From a bacterium (GTDB taxonomy: Bacteria; CAIWAD01), in assembly GCA_030429345.1 (NCBI GenBank), contig JAUIFJ010000022.1, positions 1-64,000 of the forward strand: a stretch of DNA of 64,000 bases. The letters run 5' to 3'. A model generated the notes under the pieces. The model saw only the letters and a list, made by a program, of their open reading frames with translations. It was not told the DNA's origin and searched no databases. The position numbers were made by a program, and so were the translations under genes. Below, piece after piece: positions 18,858 through 28,149 of the stretch (position 1 is the stretch's first letter; the number at the start of each line of letters is the position of its first letter).

Positions 18858-21073
18858 TGGAACGTGATCCACTGCTGATCGACCTGAGCGCCGGGAAAGG
18901 CCGCCTGCGCCTTGACCTGGTGCTGCTGGCAGCCCTGCTGCTGGCGGTCGCCGGCCGTTTCAACGGCCTGGACTGGGGCTGGACGGACTTCAGCCCCCTC
19001 CCCGGGGCCGAAGCCCCGGCAATGAGCTTCTACGACTTCCACCCCGACGAGACCAGCAATGTCAAGGTGGCGCGCAATTTCACCGAAAGCGACAGCTGGC
19101 GCCCCACGGGCGAGCTCTACGGGCAGAAGCTGGACTACAGCCTCTACGGGGCGAGCACCGTCTACATCCACGTGGCGGCCGTCCGGCTGGCCGGGCTCTT
19201 CGGGGACTGGACTCCCTGGGACTTCGAGGACCCGCTGTCGAAGAAGAACACCTACCTGGCCATCCGCTGGGCGACCCAGCTGCTGGGCCTGGCCTGCATC
19301 CTGCTGCTCTACGGGGCCGGGCTGCACTTCTTCGATCGTCGCACGGCGCGCTGGGCGGCCCTGCTGCTGGCCTGCGCCGCCTTCCACGCCCAGAGCGGCC
19401 GCTTCGGCACGGTCGACATTCCCATGGTCTTCTTCATGGTCTGGAGCCTGTATCACAGCGGACGGCTGTTCCGCTTCGGCCTCCGGCGCGACCTGCTGCT
19501 GGCGGCGCTGGCCGCCGGCCTGGCCCTGAGCACCAAGGTCAACGCGGTGCTGGTGGTGATCCCCCTGGTCGCCGCCGAGCTGGAGCTGGCCTTCCGCGAC
19601 CGTGAGACAAGCGACTGGAAGGACCGCCTGGCGCACACGCTGAAGCAGCTCTTCGGGGCGAGGCTCTGGTCGGCGGCGGCGGTGACGGTCGGCGTCTTCT
19701 TCCTGCTCAATCCCTACGCCTTCCTCGACTGGGAGAACTACCTGGGCGGCGATCACGCCTTCGCCCTGTTCCACATCATCCGCAATGTGCGCGGCGAGTT
19801 CTACTATCCCTTCCAGATCCAGTTCGAGCACATCCAGCCCCACGCCTTCCTGCTGGGCAACGTGCTGCCCTGGGCCGCCGGCCATGTGCTGGCCTGGGTC
19901 GGGCTGGCCGGCATCGGCTTCATGTGCTGGAAGCGCGAAAGAGGGGACCTGGCGATCGCCGGCTGGTTCCTGGTCAGTTTCCTGATGACGGGCAGCGCCC
20001 AGGTGCTCTTCATGCGCTATTCGCTGCCCTTCCTGCCCATGCTGGCGCTGGGAGCGGCGCGCCTGGTCACGGGCCTGCCTCAGCATTTCCGCGCGCCACG
20101 CCCCGCCGGACTGGCGCTCGGCGTGCTGGTGCTGCTTCCTTCCGCCTTCTGGACGATGGCGCTGGCTTCCGTGCACAACCGCGAGGACAGCCGCATCCAG
20201 GCCGGGCGCTACCTGAAACAGGCGATTCCGGACGGCGCCGTCGTGCTGCACGAGCGCAGCGCCAACACGATCAAGCCCGTGATCCACCGTCCGCGCTTCT
20301 CGGCCAATCCCTGCATGGAGATCACCAGCGTCTACCGCTCGCCCTCGGCCAGCGCCGGCATGCAGCTGCAGGAACTGGAGAAGCGCCTGGAAGGCGTCGA
20401 CTGGGCGGCGATCCTTGAAAGCAACCGCAAGCTCTGCTTCGACCGCAATGGCCGGTATCCGGCCATTTCCGGATTCTACCAGGCCCTCTTCGAGGGCCAG
20501 CTGGGCCTGGCGGTGGACACGGTCTTCAAGCCGCTGCCCCGCTTTCTAGGCATCTCCATTGACGACGAGCCCGCCGAGTTCTCGCTGCGCTACTACGACC
20601 ACGAAGAGATCCACATCTTCCGCCGCGACCCCGCGCAGGATGCCGCGGCGGCCTTCGAGCGCCTGCGGGCGAAGCTGGCGGATCCAGCCGACCGCCTGTT
20701 GGCCCGGGGAGAGGAAGCCCTGGCGCGCGGAGACCTGGCGGCGGCAAGGCAGGCGGCGGAGGAGGGGCTGAAAACCGGTCTCGCCGAAAGCCGTTTCTAC
20801 GGGCTGCTGGGCCGTGTCTTCCGCCGGGCGGCGCTGCTCGACGGGGCGCCGAACAACCTGGAGTTTGCCGCCCAGTACCTGCAGCGCGCCGCCCAGAGCG
20901 AACCCTTCGAACGCGGCGCGGCGGTGGCCGGGTTCCTGGACCTGCTGATCGACATCGGCCAGGCGGGGCAGGCGGCCTCGATCTTCAGCCAGGTCCGTTC
21001 GCAGGGGCTGGAAGGACCGGAACTGGAGGCGATCGCCGCGCGACTGGCCTCCGGAGAAGGAGAGCTGCCATGA
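18857..21073 (+). CDS. GT39/PMT-like membrane glycosyltransferase with TPR-like tail
   Basis: This 738-residue integral membrane protein belongs to the GT-C group (PMT/ArnT type). An N-terminal helix is followed by the acidic motif HPDE (62-65), the usual position of the catalytic Asp. HAQSGRFGTVDIPMVFF matches the second conserved loop of such enzymes. About ten helices precede a soluble C-terminal half with helical repeats. ATG 18857 overlaps the upstream stop (TGATG). It would use a polyprenyl-phosphate sugar made by the preceding gene or by the enzyme at 23495. The acceptor (protein or lipid) is not known. Confidence 0.87.
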   Translation: MERDPLLIDLSAGKGRLRLDLVLLAALLLAVAGRFNGLDWGWTDFSPLPGAEAPAMSFYDFHPDETSNVKVARNFTESDSWRPTGELYGQKLDYSLYGASTVYIHVAAVRLAGLFGDWTPWDFEDPLSKKNTYLAIRWATQLLGLACILLLYGAGLHFFDRRTARWAALLLACAAFHAQSGRFGTVDIPMVFFMVWSLYHSGRLFRFGLRRDLLLAALAAGLALSTKVNAVLVVIPLVAAELELAFRDRETSDWKDRLAHTLKQLFGARLWSAAAVTVGVFFLLNPYAFLDWENYLGGDHAFALFHIIRNVRGEFYYPFQIQFEHIQPHAFLLGNVLPWAAGHVLAWVGLAGIGFMCWKRERGDLAIAGWFLVSFLMTGSAQVLFMRYSLPFLPMLALGAARLVTGLPQHFRAPRPAGLALGVLVLLPSAFWTMALASVHNREDSRIQAGRYLKQAIPDGAVVLHERSANTIKPVIHRPRFSANPCMEITSVYRSPSASAGMQLQELEKRLEGVDWAAILESNRKLCFDRNGRYPAISGFYQALFEGQLGLAVDTVFKPLPRFLGISIDDEPAEFSLRYYDHEEIHIFRRDPAQDAAAAFERLRAKLADPADRLLARGEEALARGDLAAARQAAEEGLKTGLAESRFYGLLGRVFRRAALLDGAPNNLEFAAQYLQRAAQSEPFERGAAVAGFLDLLIDIGQAGQAASIFSQVRSQGLEGPELEAIAARLASGEGELP

Positions 21074-22107
21074 ACGGTCGCAAGATCCTGATCCTGCTGC
21101 TGCCTCTCCTGGCCGGCCTGCTGTCCTGCGGCAAGCCCCGGGGCTGGGGAGAACTCTACCATGTCACCGTGCTGGCCGATTCCAGCGACTGGGAGCGCGC
21201 CGGGCAGGCCATCGAGGAGCTCTTCGCGCCGGAATGGATCGGCCCTCAGCCGGAAAGGATCCTCGAGTTCATCCAGGCGGACGGCAAGGCTCCGCAGGAG
21301 ATTCTCAATCGCCGCAACCTGCTCATTTTCCGCGCCGGACCGGCCGAAGGTCCCACCGGCCGCATGCTGGACAAGCTGCTGAGCGCCGATGTGCGCGACC
21401 GCATCCAGCAGGAGGAGGGCTTTCTGTTCGCAAGAGAGGAAGCCTTCGCCCTGGAACAGCAGCTGGTGATCCTGGCCGCGCCCACGGCGCTGAGCTTCCT
21501 GCGCCAGACCCGGGAACGCGCCGCCGACATTCGCGGCCTCTTCCTGGAGCACAGCCGCCGGCTGCAGCACGAAGGCCTCTACCGGCGCATGGAGCAGGAG
21601 GACCTGGCCGACAGCCTGCAGCAGGTCCACGGCTGGAAGCTGCGCCTGCCCGTCGACTGGTTCCTGATCCAGGACGAGGAGCATCCGCGCTTCCTGCGCT
21701 TCCGGCGCCTGAACCCCGACAGGTGGATCACCGTCCACTGGGTCGAGGGCGAGGACAGCCTGCGTCACAGCGAGGCCGGCCTGCGCCAGGTGCGCAATGG
21801 CCTGGGGCGTTTCTACAACGACAAGGAAGCCTGCGTGCCGGAGGTCGGCCGCTTCGGCCTGAGCCGCCTTGGAGAGCGCAGCGTGCAGCAGCTGGAGGGC
21901 CTGTGGGGGACGGACGCCTTCATCGGCGGAGGACCCTTCCTCTTCTGGTCCTGGTACGACCCGCTGGCCGGAGCGTCCGGGCGCACCTATTATATTGACG
22001 CGGTCGTGCTCAATCCCGGGGGCGACAAGGGACCCTTCCTGCATCAACTGCGCACCATCGCCTCCACTTTCCGTGGACACGTGGACGAATTCAAGCGAGA
22101 GGACTGA
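21070..22107 (+). CDS. DUF4837-like lipoprotein
   Basis: This 345-residue protein starts with a lipoprotein signal ending in LLSC (lipid-anchored Cys19). The pattern after it (YHVTVLADSSDW, then IEELFAPEWIGPQPE, and late WKLRLPVDWFLIQDE) resembles the DUF4837 family known mainly from Bacteroidota. No function is established. It is coupled to the upstream glycosyltransferase by ATGA, which hints at a role at the periplasmic face in the same process. No catalytic motif is apparent. Confidence 0.78.
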   Translation: MNGRKILILLLPLLAGLLSCGKPRGWGELYHVTVLADSSDWERAGQAIEELFAPEWIGPQPERILEFIQADGKAPQEILNRRNLLIFRAGPAEGPTGRMLDKLLSADVRDRIQQEEGFLFAREEAFALEQQLVILAAPTALSFLRQTRERAADIRGLFLEHSRRLQHEGLYRRMEQEDLADSLQQVHGWKLRLPVDWFLIQDEEHPRFLRFRRLNPDRWITVHWVEGEDSLRHSEAGLRQVRNGLGRFYNDKEACVPEVGRFGLSRLGERSVQQLEGLWGTDAFIGGGPFLFWSWYDPLAGASGRTYYIDAVVLNPGGDKGPFLHQLRTIASTFRGHVDEFKRED

Positions 22108-22113
22108 ACGGTC

Positions 22114-22578
22114 ATGGCTCACAAGATCCTGATGCTGATCGGCTCGGAGAGCGATCGCAGCACCTTCGAAAACGCCGACAAGTACCTGGACTACTTCGGC
22201 ATTCAGGGCGACCTGAAAGTCTCCAGCGCCCACCGCAACCCGAAGCAGACGGCGGAGCTGACCTCCGGGGCCCGCGCGGCCGGCTATTGCGCCATCGTCT
22301 GCGGCGCGGGCGTCGCGGCCCACCTGGCCGGCGTCACCGCCGCCCACAGCACCCTGCCCGTCTTCGGCGTCCCCCTGGGAGGCGGCGACCTCAACGGGAT
22401 GGACGCCCTGCTTTCCACCGTGCAGATGCCCGCCGGCATTCCCGTGGCCACCCTGGCCATCGGCAAGGCCGGCGTGATCAATGCCGTGATCCAGGTGGCG
22501 CGCATGCTCTCCGTGAACGACAAGGCCATGGAAGAGCGTCTCGAGCGCTTCATGAGCGAGGGAGCGCGCCTGAAGTGA
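22114..22578 (+). CDS. purE: N5-carboxyaminoimidazole ribonucleotide mutase
   Basis: This 154-residue cytoplasmic enzyme carries out step 6b of de novo purine synthesis, converting N5-CAIR to CAIR. The class I motifs GSESD (phosphate site), SAHRNP, CGAGVAAHLAGV and the helical VATLAIGKAGVINA are all present. The length is typical. purK is not in the window. Its location inside a surface-glycan operon is unusual, since it sits 6 nt after a lipoprotein gene and overlaps the next gene (GTGA). Confidence 0.96.
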   Translation: MAHKILMLIGSESDRSTFENADKYLDYFGIQGDLKVSSAHRNPKQTAELTSGARAAGYCAIVCGAGVAAHLAGVTAAHSTLPVFGVPLGGGDLNGMDALLSTVQMPAGIPVATLAIGKAGVINAVIQVARMLSVNDKAMEERLERFMSEGARLK

Positions 22579-23486
22579 GGCAGCGCGTCCTTCTGCCGGG
22601 CTGTCACGGCCGGCTGGGGCAGCACCTGCTGCGCCTGCTGCTTCCGGACTGCGAGGTGCTCGGGCTGGACCGCCAGCCGGAGAGCTTCGTCGCGCACTCG
22701 AACTTCCGCTACCAGCAGATACAGGGTGTATCACGCACCGCCCTGCGCGTCCCCTTCCGCGACTTCCAGCCCGACGCCGTGATCAACGCCGCGGCCTACA
22801 CGGCGGTGGACAAGGCGGAAGAGGAGCGCGAAGCCTGCTGGCAGGCCAACGTGGACCTGGTGCGCAGCCTGGTCGAGCTCTGCCGCCCGCGCGGCATCTG
22901 GCTGGGGCATGTCTCGACGGACTATGTCTTCGACGGCGCCGACGGCCCCTACGAGGAGGACGCCCGTCCCGCCCCCTTGAATGTATACGGGCAGAGCAAG
23001 CTGGCCGGCGAGAACCTGGTGCGCGGCGCCGAGCTGCCGGCGGCCATCGTGCGCACGATCGTCGTATACGGCAAGGGCCATGCCCTGGCGCCCGACTTCT
23101 TCACCTGGCTGGAGGGCGAACTGCGCGCCGGGCGGGAAGTGGGCATCGTCACCGACCAGTGGGGCAACTGCATCTGGGCCATGGAGCTGGCCCGCGTACT
23201 CGCGCGGGCCATGGAACGGCGCGCCTCCGGGCTGTATCACGCCGGCTGTCCGGACCTGATGAGCCGCCACGAGATGGCCCTGGCCTTCGCCGGGGAGCTG
23301 GGCCTGGACGGCGACCTGGTGCGTCCGGTGGCCACGGCGCAGCTGGGCCAGGCCGCCGAGCGTCCGCTGCGCAGCGGCCTGGACTGCGAAAGGACATGCC
23401 GCGAGCTGGGCCTGTCGCTGCTCGGCTTCCGCGAGTCGATCCGCGCCTGGAGCGCCGACCGGCCCGAACTGTGGTCGATCAACTAG
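22575..23486 (+). CDS. rfbD: dTDP-4-dehydrorhamnose reductase
   Basis: This 303-residue short-chain dehydrogenase reduces dTDP-4-dehydro-L-rhamnose to dTDP-L-rhamnose with NAD(P)H. It has the Rossmann turn LLPGCHGRLGQH, NAAAYTAVDKAEEE, the catalytic Thr in VSTDYVFDG and the YxxxK pair in YGQSKLAGE. GTG 22575 overlaps the purE stop. rfbA, rfbB and rfbC are not in the window. The product could feed the rhamnosyltransferase-like GT2 at 16957. Confidence 0.92.
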   Translation: MRQRVLLPGCHGRLGQHLLRLLLPDCEVLGLDRQPESFVAHSNFRYQQIQGVSRTALRVPFRDFQPDAVINAAAYTAVDKAEEEREACWQANVDLVRSLVELCRPRGIWLGHVSTDYVFDGADGPYEEDARPAPLNVYGQSKLAGENLVRGAELPAAIVRTIVVYGKGHALAPDFFTWLEGELRAGREVGIVTDQWGNCIWAMELARVLARAMERRASGLYHAGCPDLMSRHEMALAFAGELGLDGDLVRPVATAQLGQAAERPLRSGLDCERTCRELGLSLLGFRESIRAWSADRPELWSIN

Positions 23487-23494
23487 GGAACCGC

Positions 23495-24211
23495 ATGGAA
23501 TCGATGCTCGTCATTGTGCCGACCTACAACGAGGCCGAGAACCTGGAGAAGCTGAGCGGGCAGATCCTGGCCCAGGATCCGCGCATCCAGGTGCTGGTCG
23601 TGGACGACAACAGCCCCGACGGCACGGGACGCATCGCCGACGCGCTTAGCGCCGCCGAGCCGCGGATCCATGTGATCCATCGCGAAGGGAAGCTGGGGCT
23701 GGGCACGGCCTATGTGGCGGGCTTCAAGTGGGCCATCGGGCAGGGCATGGACTATGTCTGCGAGATGGACGCCGACTTCAGCCATGACCCCGGCGTGCTG
23801 AAGGACTTCCTGGCGACCATTCCGGAGGTCGACCTGGTGATCGGCAGCCGCTACATCACCGGCGTCAACGTGGTCAACTGGCCTCTTTCCCGCCTGCTGC
23901 TTTCCTACGGCGCAAGCCTGTATACGCGCATCATCACCGGCATGCCGGTCAAGGACCCGACGGGCGGCTTCAAGTGCTTCCGCCGCTCGACCCTGGAGGC
24001 GCTGGACCTGGACGCGATCCACAGCGGCGGCTACAGCTTCCAGATCGAGGTCAATTTCAAGGTCTGGCGCAAGGGCTTGCGCATTCGCGAGATCCCGATC
24101 ATCTTCGTCGACCGGGCCGAGGGAAGCAGCAAGATGTCCAAGGCCATCGTCCGCGAGGCGATCTGGATGGTCTGGAAACTGAAGGCGATGGCGCTTTTCG
24201 GGCGTCTGTAA
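23495..24211 (+). CDS. Polyprenol monophosphomannose synthase (DPM1-like)
   Basis: This 238-residue GT2 enzyme closely follows the DPM1 pattern: [25 protein letters not shown], the metal-binding [10 protein letters not shown] and [12 protein letters not shown]. The late segment [17 protein letters not shown] is also characteristic. It would transfer mannose from GDP-mannose to polyprenyl phosphate on the cytoplasmic face, producing the donor for GT-C mannosyltransferases. There is no C-terminal membrane domain, so it is the single-domain type. I chose ATG 23495, 8 nt after the rfbD stop; the longer frame overlaps rfbD. Confidence 0.93.
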   Translation: MESMLVIVPTYNEAENLEKLSGQILAQDPRIQVLVVDDNSPDGTGRIADALSAAEPRIHVIHREGKLGLGTAYVAGFKWAIGQGMDYVCEMDADFSHDPGVLKDFLATIPEVDLVIGSRYITGVNVVNWPLSRLLLSYGASLYTRIITGMPVKDPTGGFKCFRRSTLEALDLDAIHSGGYSFQIEVNFKVWRKGLRIREIPIIFVDRAEGSSKMSKAIVREAIWMVWKLKAMALFGRL

Positions 24212-24224
24212 TACAGGAGCAGCT

Positions 24225-25187
24225 ATGGCGATCCAGACCGCCCTCGATTTCGAGCAGCCGATCGTCGAGATCGAGCGCAAGCTGGGCGAGATGCGCGCCC
24301 TTTCCGACGGCACGGGCCTCAAGGCCGACGGCGAGATCGCCCGCCTGGAGAAGAAGCTCGAACAGGTCCGCGAGCAGACTTTCTCGAAACTCAGCGGCTG
24401 GCAGACCGTGCAGCTGGCGCGCCACCCCCGGCGCCCCTACACCCTGGACTACATCGAACGGCTGATGCCGGATTTCGTCGAACTGCACGGGGACCGGGCC
24501 TACGGGGACGATCACAGCATCGTCGCCGGGCTGGGACGCATCGGCGGCGTGCACGCGGCGCTGATCGGGCACCAGAAGGGGCGTGATACAAAGGACAACA
24601 TCTACCGCAACTTCGGCATGCCGCAGCCGGAAGGCTACCGCAAGGCCCTTCGCGTGATGCAGACCGCCGAGCGCTTCGGCCTGCCCGTGATCACGCTGGT
24701 CGACACGCCGGGCGCCTTCCCCGGCCTGGGCGCCGAGGCCCGCGGCCAGGCCGAGGCCATTGCGCGCAATCTCTTCGAGATGGCGCGGCTGAAAGTGCCG
24801 GTCGTCAGCGTGGTCATCGGCGAGGGCGGGAGCGGCGGCGCGCTGGCCCTGGCCGTCGCCGATCGCGTGCTGATGCTGCGACACGCCATCTACAGTGTGA
24901 TCAGTCCCGAGGGCTGCGCCTCGATCCTCTTCCGTGACGCCTCCCGCGCCCAGGACGCCGCCGAGGCCCTCAAGCTGACCGCCGGCTCGCTGAGCGAACT
25001 GGGGATCATCGACGCCATCGTGGACGAGCCCCTGGGCGGCGCCCACCGGGACTGGGACGGCGCGGCCTCCAGCCTGGAGAAGGCGGTTCTTTCGGCCCTG
25101 GAGGAGCTGCTGGGCCAGGACCCGCAGGAACGGGTCGCCGCCCGCATCGCCAAGTTCGAGCGCATGGGCATTTTCGATGCCGACTGA
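24225..25187 (+). CDS. accA: Acetyl-CoA carboxylase carboxyltransferase subunit alpha
   Basis: This 320-residue subunit forms, with AccD, the carboxyltransferase that makes malonyl-CoA for fatty-acid synthesis. Recognised blocks are [49 protein letters not shown] and [15 protein letters not shown]. The N-terminal helical pair ([13 protein letters not shown]) is normal. accD is not in the window. The 3' end overlaps the thioesterase gene by 11 nt, so the two are coupled. Confidence 0.97.
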   Translation: MAIQTALDFEQPIVEIERKLGEMRALSDGTGLKADGEIARLEKKLEQVREQTFSKLSGWQTVQLARHPRRPYTLDYIERLMPDFVELHGDRAYGDDHSIVAGLGRIGGVHAALIGHQKGRDTKDNIYRNFGMPQPEGYRKALRVMQTAERFGLPVITLVDTPGAFPGLGAEARGQAEAIARNLFEMARLKVPVVSVVIGEGGSGGALALAVADRVLMLRHAIYSVISPEGCASILFRDASRAQDAAEALKLTAGSLSELGIIDAIVDEPLGGAHRDWDGAASSLEKAVLSALEELLGQDPQERVAARIAKFERMGIFDAD

Positions 25188-25593
25188 GCACTTCGTCCCC
25201 TTGCAGGAAGTGCGCGTGCGCTATTCCGAAACGGATGCGATGGGCTTCGCCTACTACGGCCACGCCGCCGCCTGGTTCGAGATGGCGCGCACGGAACTGA
25301 TCCGTCAGCGAGGCATCTCCTATGCGCGCATGGAGCAAGAGCGCGGCTTGTGGCTTCCGGTGCTCAAGCTGGAAGTGAGCTACCACCAAAGCGCCCATTA
25401 CGACGACTTGCTACAGCTGCACGCCAGCTGGCGCGAACGCGGGCGGGCCCGCTTCACCATCGGCTACCGGATCACGCGTGGCGAGGAGCTGCTGATCAGC
25501 GGCAGCACCCAGCACTGCCTGCTGGATGCCGCCAGCGGCCGGCCGCGAGTCCTGCCGCAGTGGTTCCTGTCGCAAATGGAAGCCCCGGCATGA
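25177..25593 (+). CDS. Hotdog-fold acyl-CoA thioesterase (YbgC/4HBT-like)
   Basis: This 138-residue protein has the signature [23 protein letters not shown] of the 4HBT/YbgC family, with the catalytic Asp in [10 protein letters not shown]. These enzymes hydrolyse acyl-CoA thioesters. The start overlaps accA, which fits a role in acyl-CoA metabolism. In Proteobacteria ybgC sits with tol-pal genes, but none are seen here. The next gene overlaps its stop by four bases. Confidence 0.92.
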   Translation: MPTEHFVPLQEVRVRYSETDAMGFAYYGHAAAWFEMARTELIRQRGISYARMEQERGLWLPVLKLEVSYHQSAHYDDLLQLHASWRERGRARFTIGYRITRGEELLISGSTQHCLLDAASGRPRVLPQWFLSQMEAPA

Positions 25594-25772
25594 AGCTTTC
25601 CGCAGACTGGCTCGAGGTGCTGCGCTGCCCCCACTGCCGCGGCCTCTTCCGCGAAGAGAAGCAGGCGCTTTGCTGCCTGTCCTGCGGACGCCGCTACCCT
25701 GTGCGCGAGGGTCTTCCCGACCTGGTGCCGGAATCGGGAAAGCTGCCCGGGCGCCGACATCCCGATCACTGA
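25590..25772 (+). CDS. Trm112-like small zinc protein
   Basis: This 60-residue protein has two cysteine pairs, CPHC near residue 13 and CLSC near 31, and the motif RYPVREGLPDLVPE that is characteristic of the Trm112/YcaR family. In bacteria these proteins often accompany methyltransferases or surface-polysaccharide genes, but their exact role is unclear. The start ATG overlaps the thioesterase stop (ATGA). The C-terminus after the motif is short and basic. Confidence 0.88.
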   Translation: MKLSADWLEVLRCPHCRGLFREEKQALCCLSCGRRYPVREGLPDLVPESGKLPGRRHPDH

Positions 25773-26021
25773 ACGTGGTGGCGGACTTGATCTGGATCCA
25801 GCGTCGGGCGGGCCGTTTGTGCTAACTCTTGCTCGGTTTGTTTGCCCTGCCCCGCCGCCGGCGGGGCTTCGCGCGCGGATCCCCATTCCCGCAGGCGCGC
25901 TGCCGGGCAGACTGGCCCACAGGTCGCCTGTCGGTCTTCCCTGATTCTTTCCTCCGATTTGCTGCAGCGGACCGGCCTCAACTTGCGTGATGCAATCCCT
26001 TCTGTGTCAAGGAGTCCACTC
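25773..26021. other. Noncoding stretch with a GC-rich hairpin
   Basis: A perfect 8-bp stem GCCCCGCC-GCC-GGCGGGGC lies at 25849-25867 without a proper T run, so it is a weak terminator candidate. AAGGAG at 26009-26014 is the ribosome-binding site of the following gene. Confidence 0.45.
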
Positions 26022-27692
26022 ATGAGGATGCTGCTTGCCCTCGCCCTGCTGCTTGTTGCCTCACTCAGTCTTGCCGCCAATGTGGTTCGTGAGCTGAGTG
26101 ATGCATTCAACGCCGAAGAGCGCTTCGTCCGTGCCGCCTGCCCGCTGGTGCCCGAGCTCTTTTTCGAGGATACCGACCCGCCTTTCACCCTGCAGATTCC
26201 ACGCAAGTTGGCCCGCCTGCGCGACGAGGGAGTCTGTATGCGGCTTGACAAGGTCTACACGAAGAAGCATCGCGTCTACCTGCGGCTGGAGACGGCGACC
26301 GGAGCCGACCTCGAACTGGTGGCTCTGCCCGGTGCACGGGACACGCGCCGCAGTCTGCTGGACCTGGAGGGCCCCCCGAAGACCGAACGCCCTGATCTGG
26401 ACCGGCGCGCCGAGATCGCGCGGCTTGTGCTTGAGGAACTCTTCGACTTCGGTCCCGCCGAGCTGCCGGATCCCTACTGCGGCAATCTCCTCAGCCGCAG
26501 ACTGCATCTGAGCCGTTGCAACCACCTGCCCGCAGTCGGCAACCGCCTGTACTTCGCGGATCATCGCATGGCGGAAGAGCAGGGCTACCGCAACTGTAAT
26601 GTCTGCATGGAGCGCGACGAGCGCGTTCTGCAGGACTCTTATATCCGCGCCCGCCGCCGGGCCGTCGAGCAGGCACGCCGTTTTGAGATTGTCCACCCGC
26701 CGTGGGGCAATACGCCTGCACAGGACCAGGTGCAGCGTCTCGGCTCGGAGCTGGTGCGCGCCTTTCCGGCGGATCTGCCGGACTACGACTACCGCTTCCG
26801 AATCGTCGAATCCGAGTACAGCAACGCGCTTAGTTTTCCGACAGGTTTCGTCTACCTGAGCCGAGCGCTCTACGAGGCCATCGAGGATTCTTGTGAACTG
26901 GAGTTCATACTGGCGCACGAACTGATGCACAACGCCTTCCACCAGCTGTATTACGAAGAGCCTGGACCGGTCCAGGTCACACCAATCGCCTACACCGACT
27001 TTCTCTCCTCGCAGCGCTCCTACGAGAAGGAGGCGGACGTGCTGGCGCTCTACCTCTGCGCCATGCGTCACGGCGGCGAACGGGCGCGCCAGGCGGCCCG
27101 GCAGGTCCTGAAAAAGCTCCATGTGCTCAATTGGGACCGCAATCTGGACCAGAAGGACTACAAGTTCCTGACCCATCCGGCACTCGAACAGCGGGTGGCC
27201 TACATGGATTCCCTGCTGCTGCTCAACGAAAGCCAGCGGTATTTTGAAGGCCGGGACGAAGATGGCCATCTGCTGGCGCGGCTCACGCCGATCGGCCTGT
27301 TGATAAATGAGAGCAGCACTCAGCTTTGCTGTCTCTGTTCCTTCAGCGACCTGATTGAGGAAGATCGGTTGCAGCGGCTGGTAAGCGGTTCCCGCAACGG
27401 GAGCTCGTTCAGCGGAAGCGCTTTCGGCGTGCAGACCGGCAACACTGACATCCGCCTGGTTCTCGCCGACGGCAAAGAGCTGAAATTCAACCTGCCCGGC
27501 GCGCTGTATGCGCATCGCCAGCGCATGATCGAACTTATCTTCGCCAAGGAGCAACTGATCCGTCCCGGCGTCTGGCTGCCGCTGATTTTCTCGAACACCT
27601 CGCACGCGCGGGACTTATCCTCTCTGGAGCAGGTGCAGTCGGCGGAGCTCGATATCCCGGGAGTGCAGCTGACCTGGACGACTCGCCCCTGA
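26022..27692 (+). CDS. Exported M48-type metalloprotease with a Cys/His zinc-binding-like module
   Basis: This 556-residue protein has a cleavable signal peptide (MRMLLALALLLVASLSLAA). The zinc-protease motif HELMH (His299, Glu300, His303) lies in LAHELMHNAFHQ, and the third ligand is probably Glu in YEKEADVLALYLC, as in M48 enzymes. Residues about 152-195 carry CGN...H...C.HL...YF...AEEQGYRNCNVC, which resembles the small Ada-like metal-binding module found on several exported proteins. The C-terminal part contains no known domain. A role in envelope protein turnover is likely. AAGGAG precedes ATG 26022. Confidence 0.85.
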   Translation: MRMLLALALLLVASLSLAANVVRELSDAFNAEERFVRAACPLVPELFFEDTDPPFTLQIPRKLARLRDEGVCMRLDKVYTKKHRVYLRLETATGADLELVALPGARDTRRSLLDLEGPPKTERPDLDRRAEIARLVLEELFDFGPAELPDPYCGNLLSRRLHLSRCNHLPAVGNRLYFADHRMAEEQGYRNCNVCMERDERVLQDSYIRARRRAVEQARRFEIVHPPWGNTPAQDQVQRLGSELVRAFPADLPDYDYRFRIVESEYSNALSFPTGFVYLSRALYEAIEDSCELEFILAHELMHNAFHQLYYEEPGPVQVTPIAYTDFLSSQRSYEKEADVLALYLCAMRHGGERARQAARQVLKKLHVLNWDRNLDQKDYKFLTHPALEQRVAYMDSLLLLNESQRYFEGRDEDGHLLARLTPIGLLINESSTQLCCLCSFSDLIEEDRLQRLVSGSRNGSSFSGSAFGVQTGNTDIRLVLADGKELKFNLPGALYAHRQRMIELIFAKEQLIRPGVWLPLIFSNTSHARDLSSLEQVQSAELDIPGVQLTWTTRP

Positions 27693-27753
27693 GGTCCGCC
27701 TCGGTCCATGCTCGGGTCGTGCCCGCGCCGCCAGCGGCCGGCGTCGTGAAATC

Positions 27754-27802
27754 GTCGGCGAATCCCGCTAAGGAGGTTCGAAACCTTCGCCGGCAATTTT
27801 TT
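27754..27802 (+). terminator. Intrinsic terminator after the M48 gene
   Basis: Stem GTCGGCGAA (27754-27762) with TTCGCCGGC (27786-27794), one G-T pair, a structured loop, then AATTTTTT. Confidence 0.8.
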
Positions 27803-27852
27803 AGTTTTCAGCATTATCCATCCCCCCCAAGGGAGTATCCAGAGAGGAAGCA

Positions 27853-28140
27853 ATGAGTGTACTTGCCCAGGCTGCCGGAGGCGGCGGCTTGATGGGGTTC
27901 ATGCCCTTCATCGTGATGATCGCGATCTTCTACTTCCTGATCATCCGACCGCAAATGAAGCGGCAAAAGGAACACCAGGAGATGCAGAACAGTTTGAGCC
28001 AGGGTGACCGGGTGGTTTCCAACGGCGGAGTGCATGGCGTGATCAAGGCCATTCGCGACGACGGAGTGCTCAGCGTCAAGATTGCCGAGAACACGGTGGT
28101 GGAGATGGATCGCGCCGCCGTCGCCCGCAAGAAAAGCTAG
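27853..28140 (+). CDS. yajC: Preprotein translocase subunit YajC
   Basis: This 95-residue protein has one transmembrane helix (FMPFIVMIAIFYFLIIRPQ) followed by the conserved basic RPQMKRQKEHQEM and the beta-rich DRVVSNGGVHGVI. YajC associates with SecDF and SecYEG at the inner membrane. The first residues before the helix are Gly-rich. AGAGAGGAAG precedes the ATG. secD and secF, which often follow yajC, are not adjacent here; a peptide deformylase gene follows instead after 9 nt. Confidence 0.95.
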   Translation: MSVLAQAAGGGGLMGFMPFIVMIAIFYFLIIRPQMKRQKEHQEMQNSLSQGDRVVSNGGVHGVIKAIRDDGVLSVKIAENTVVEMDRAAVARKKS

Positions 28141-28149
28141 GTCCCTCAT

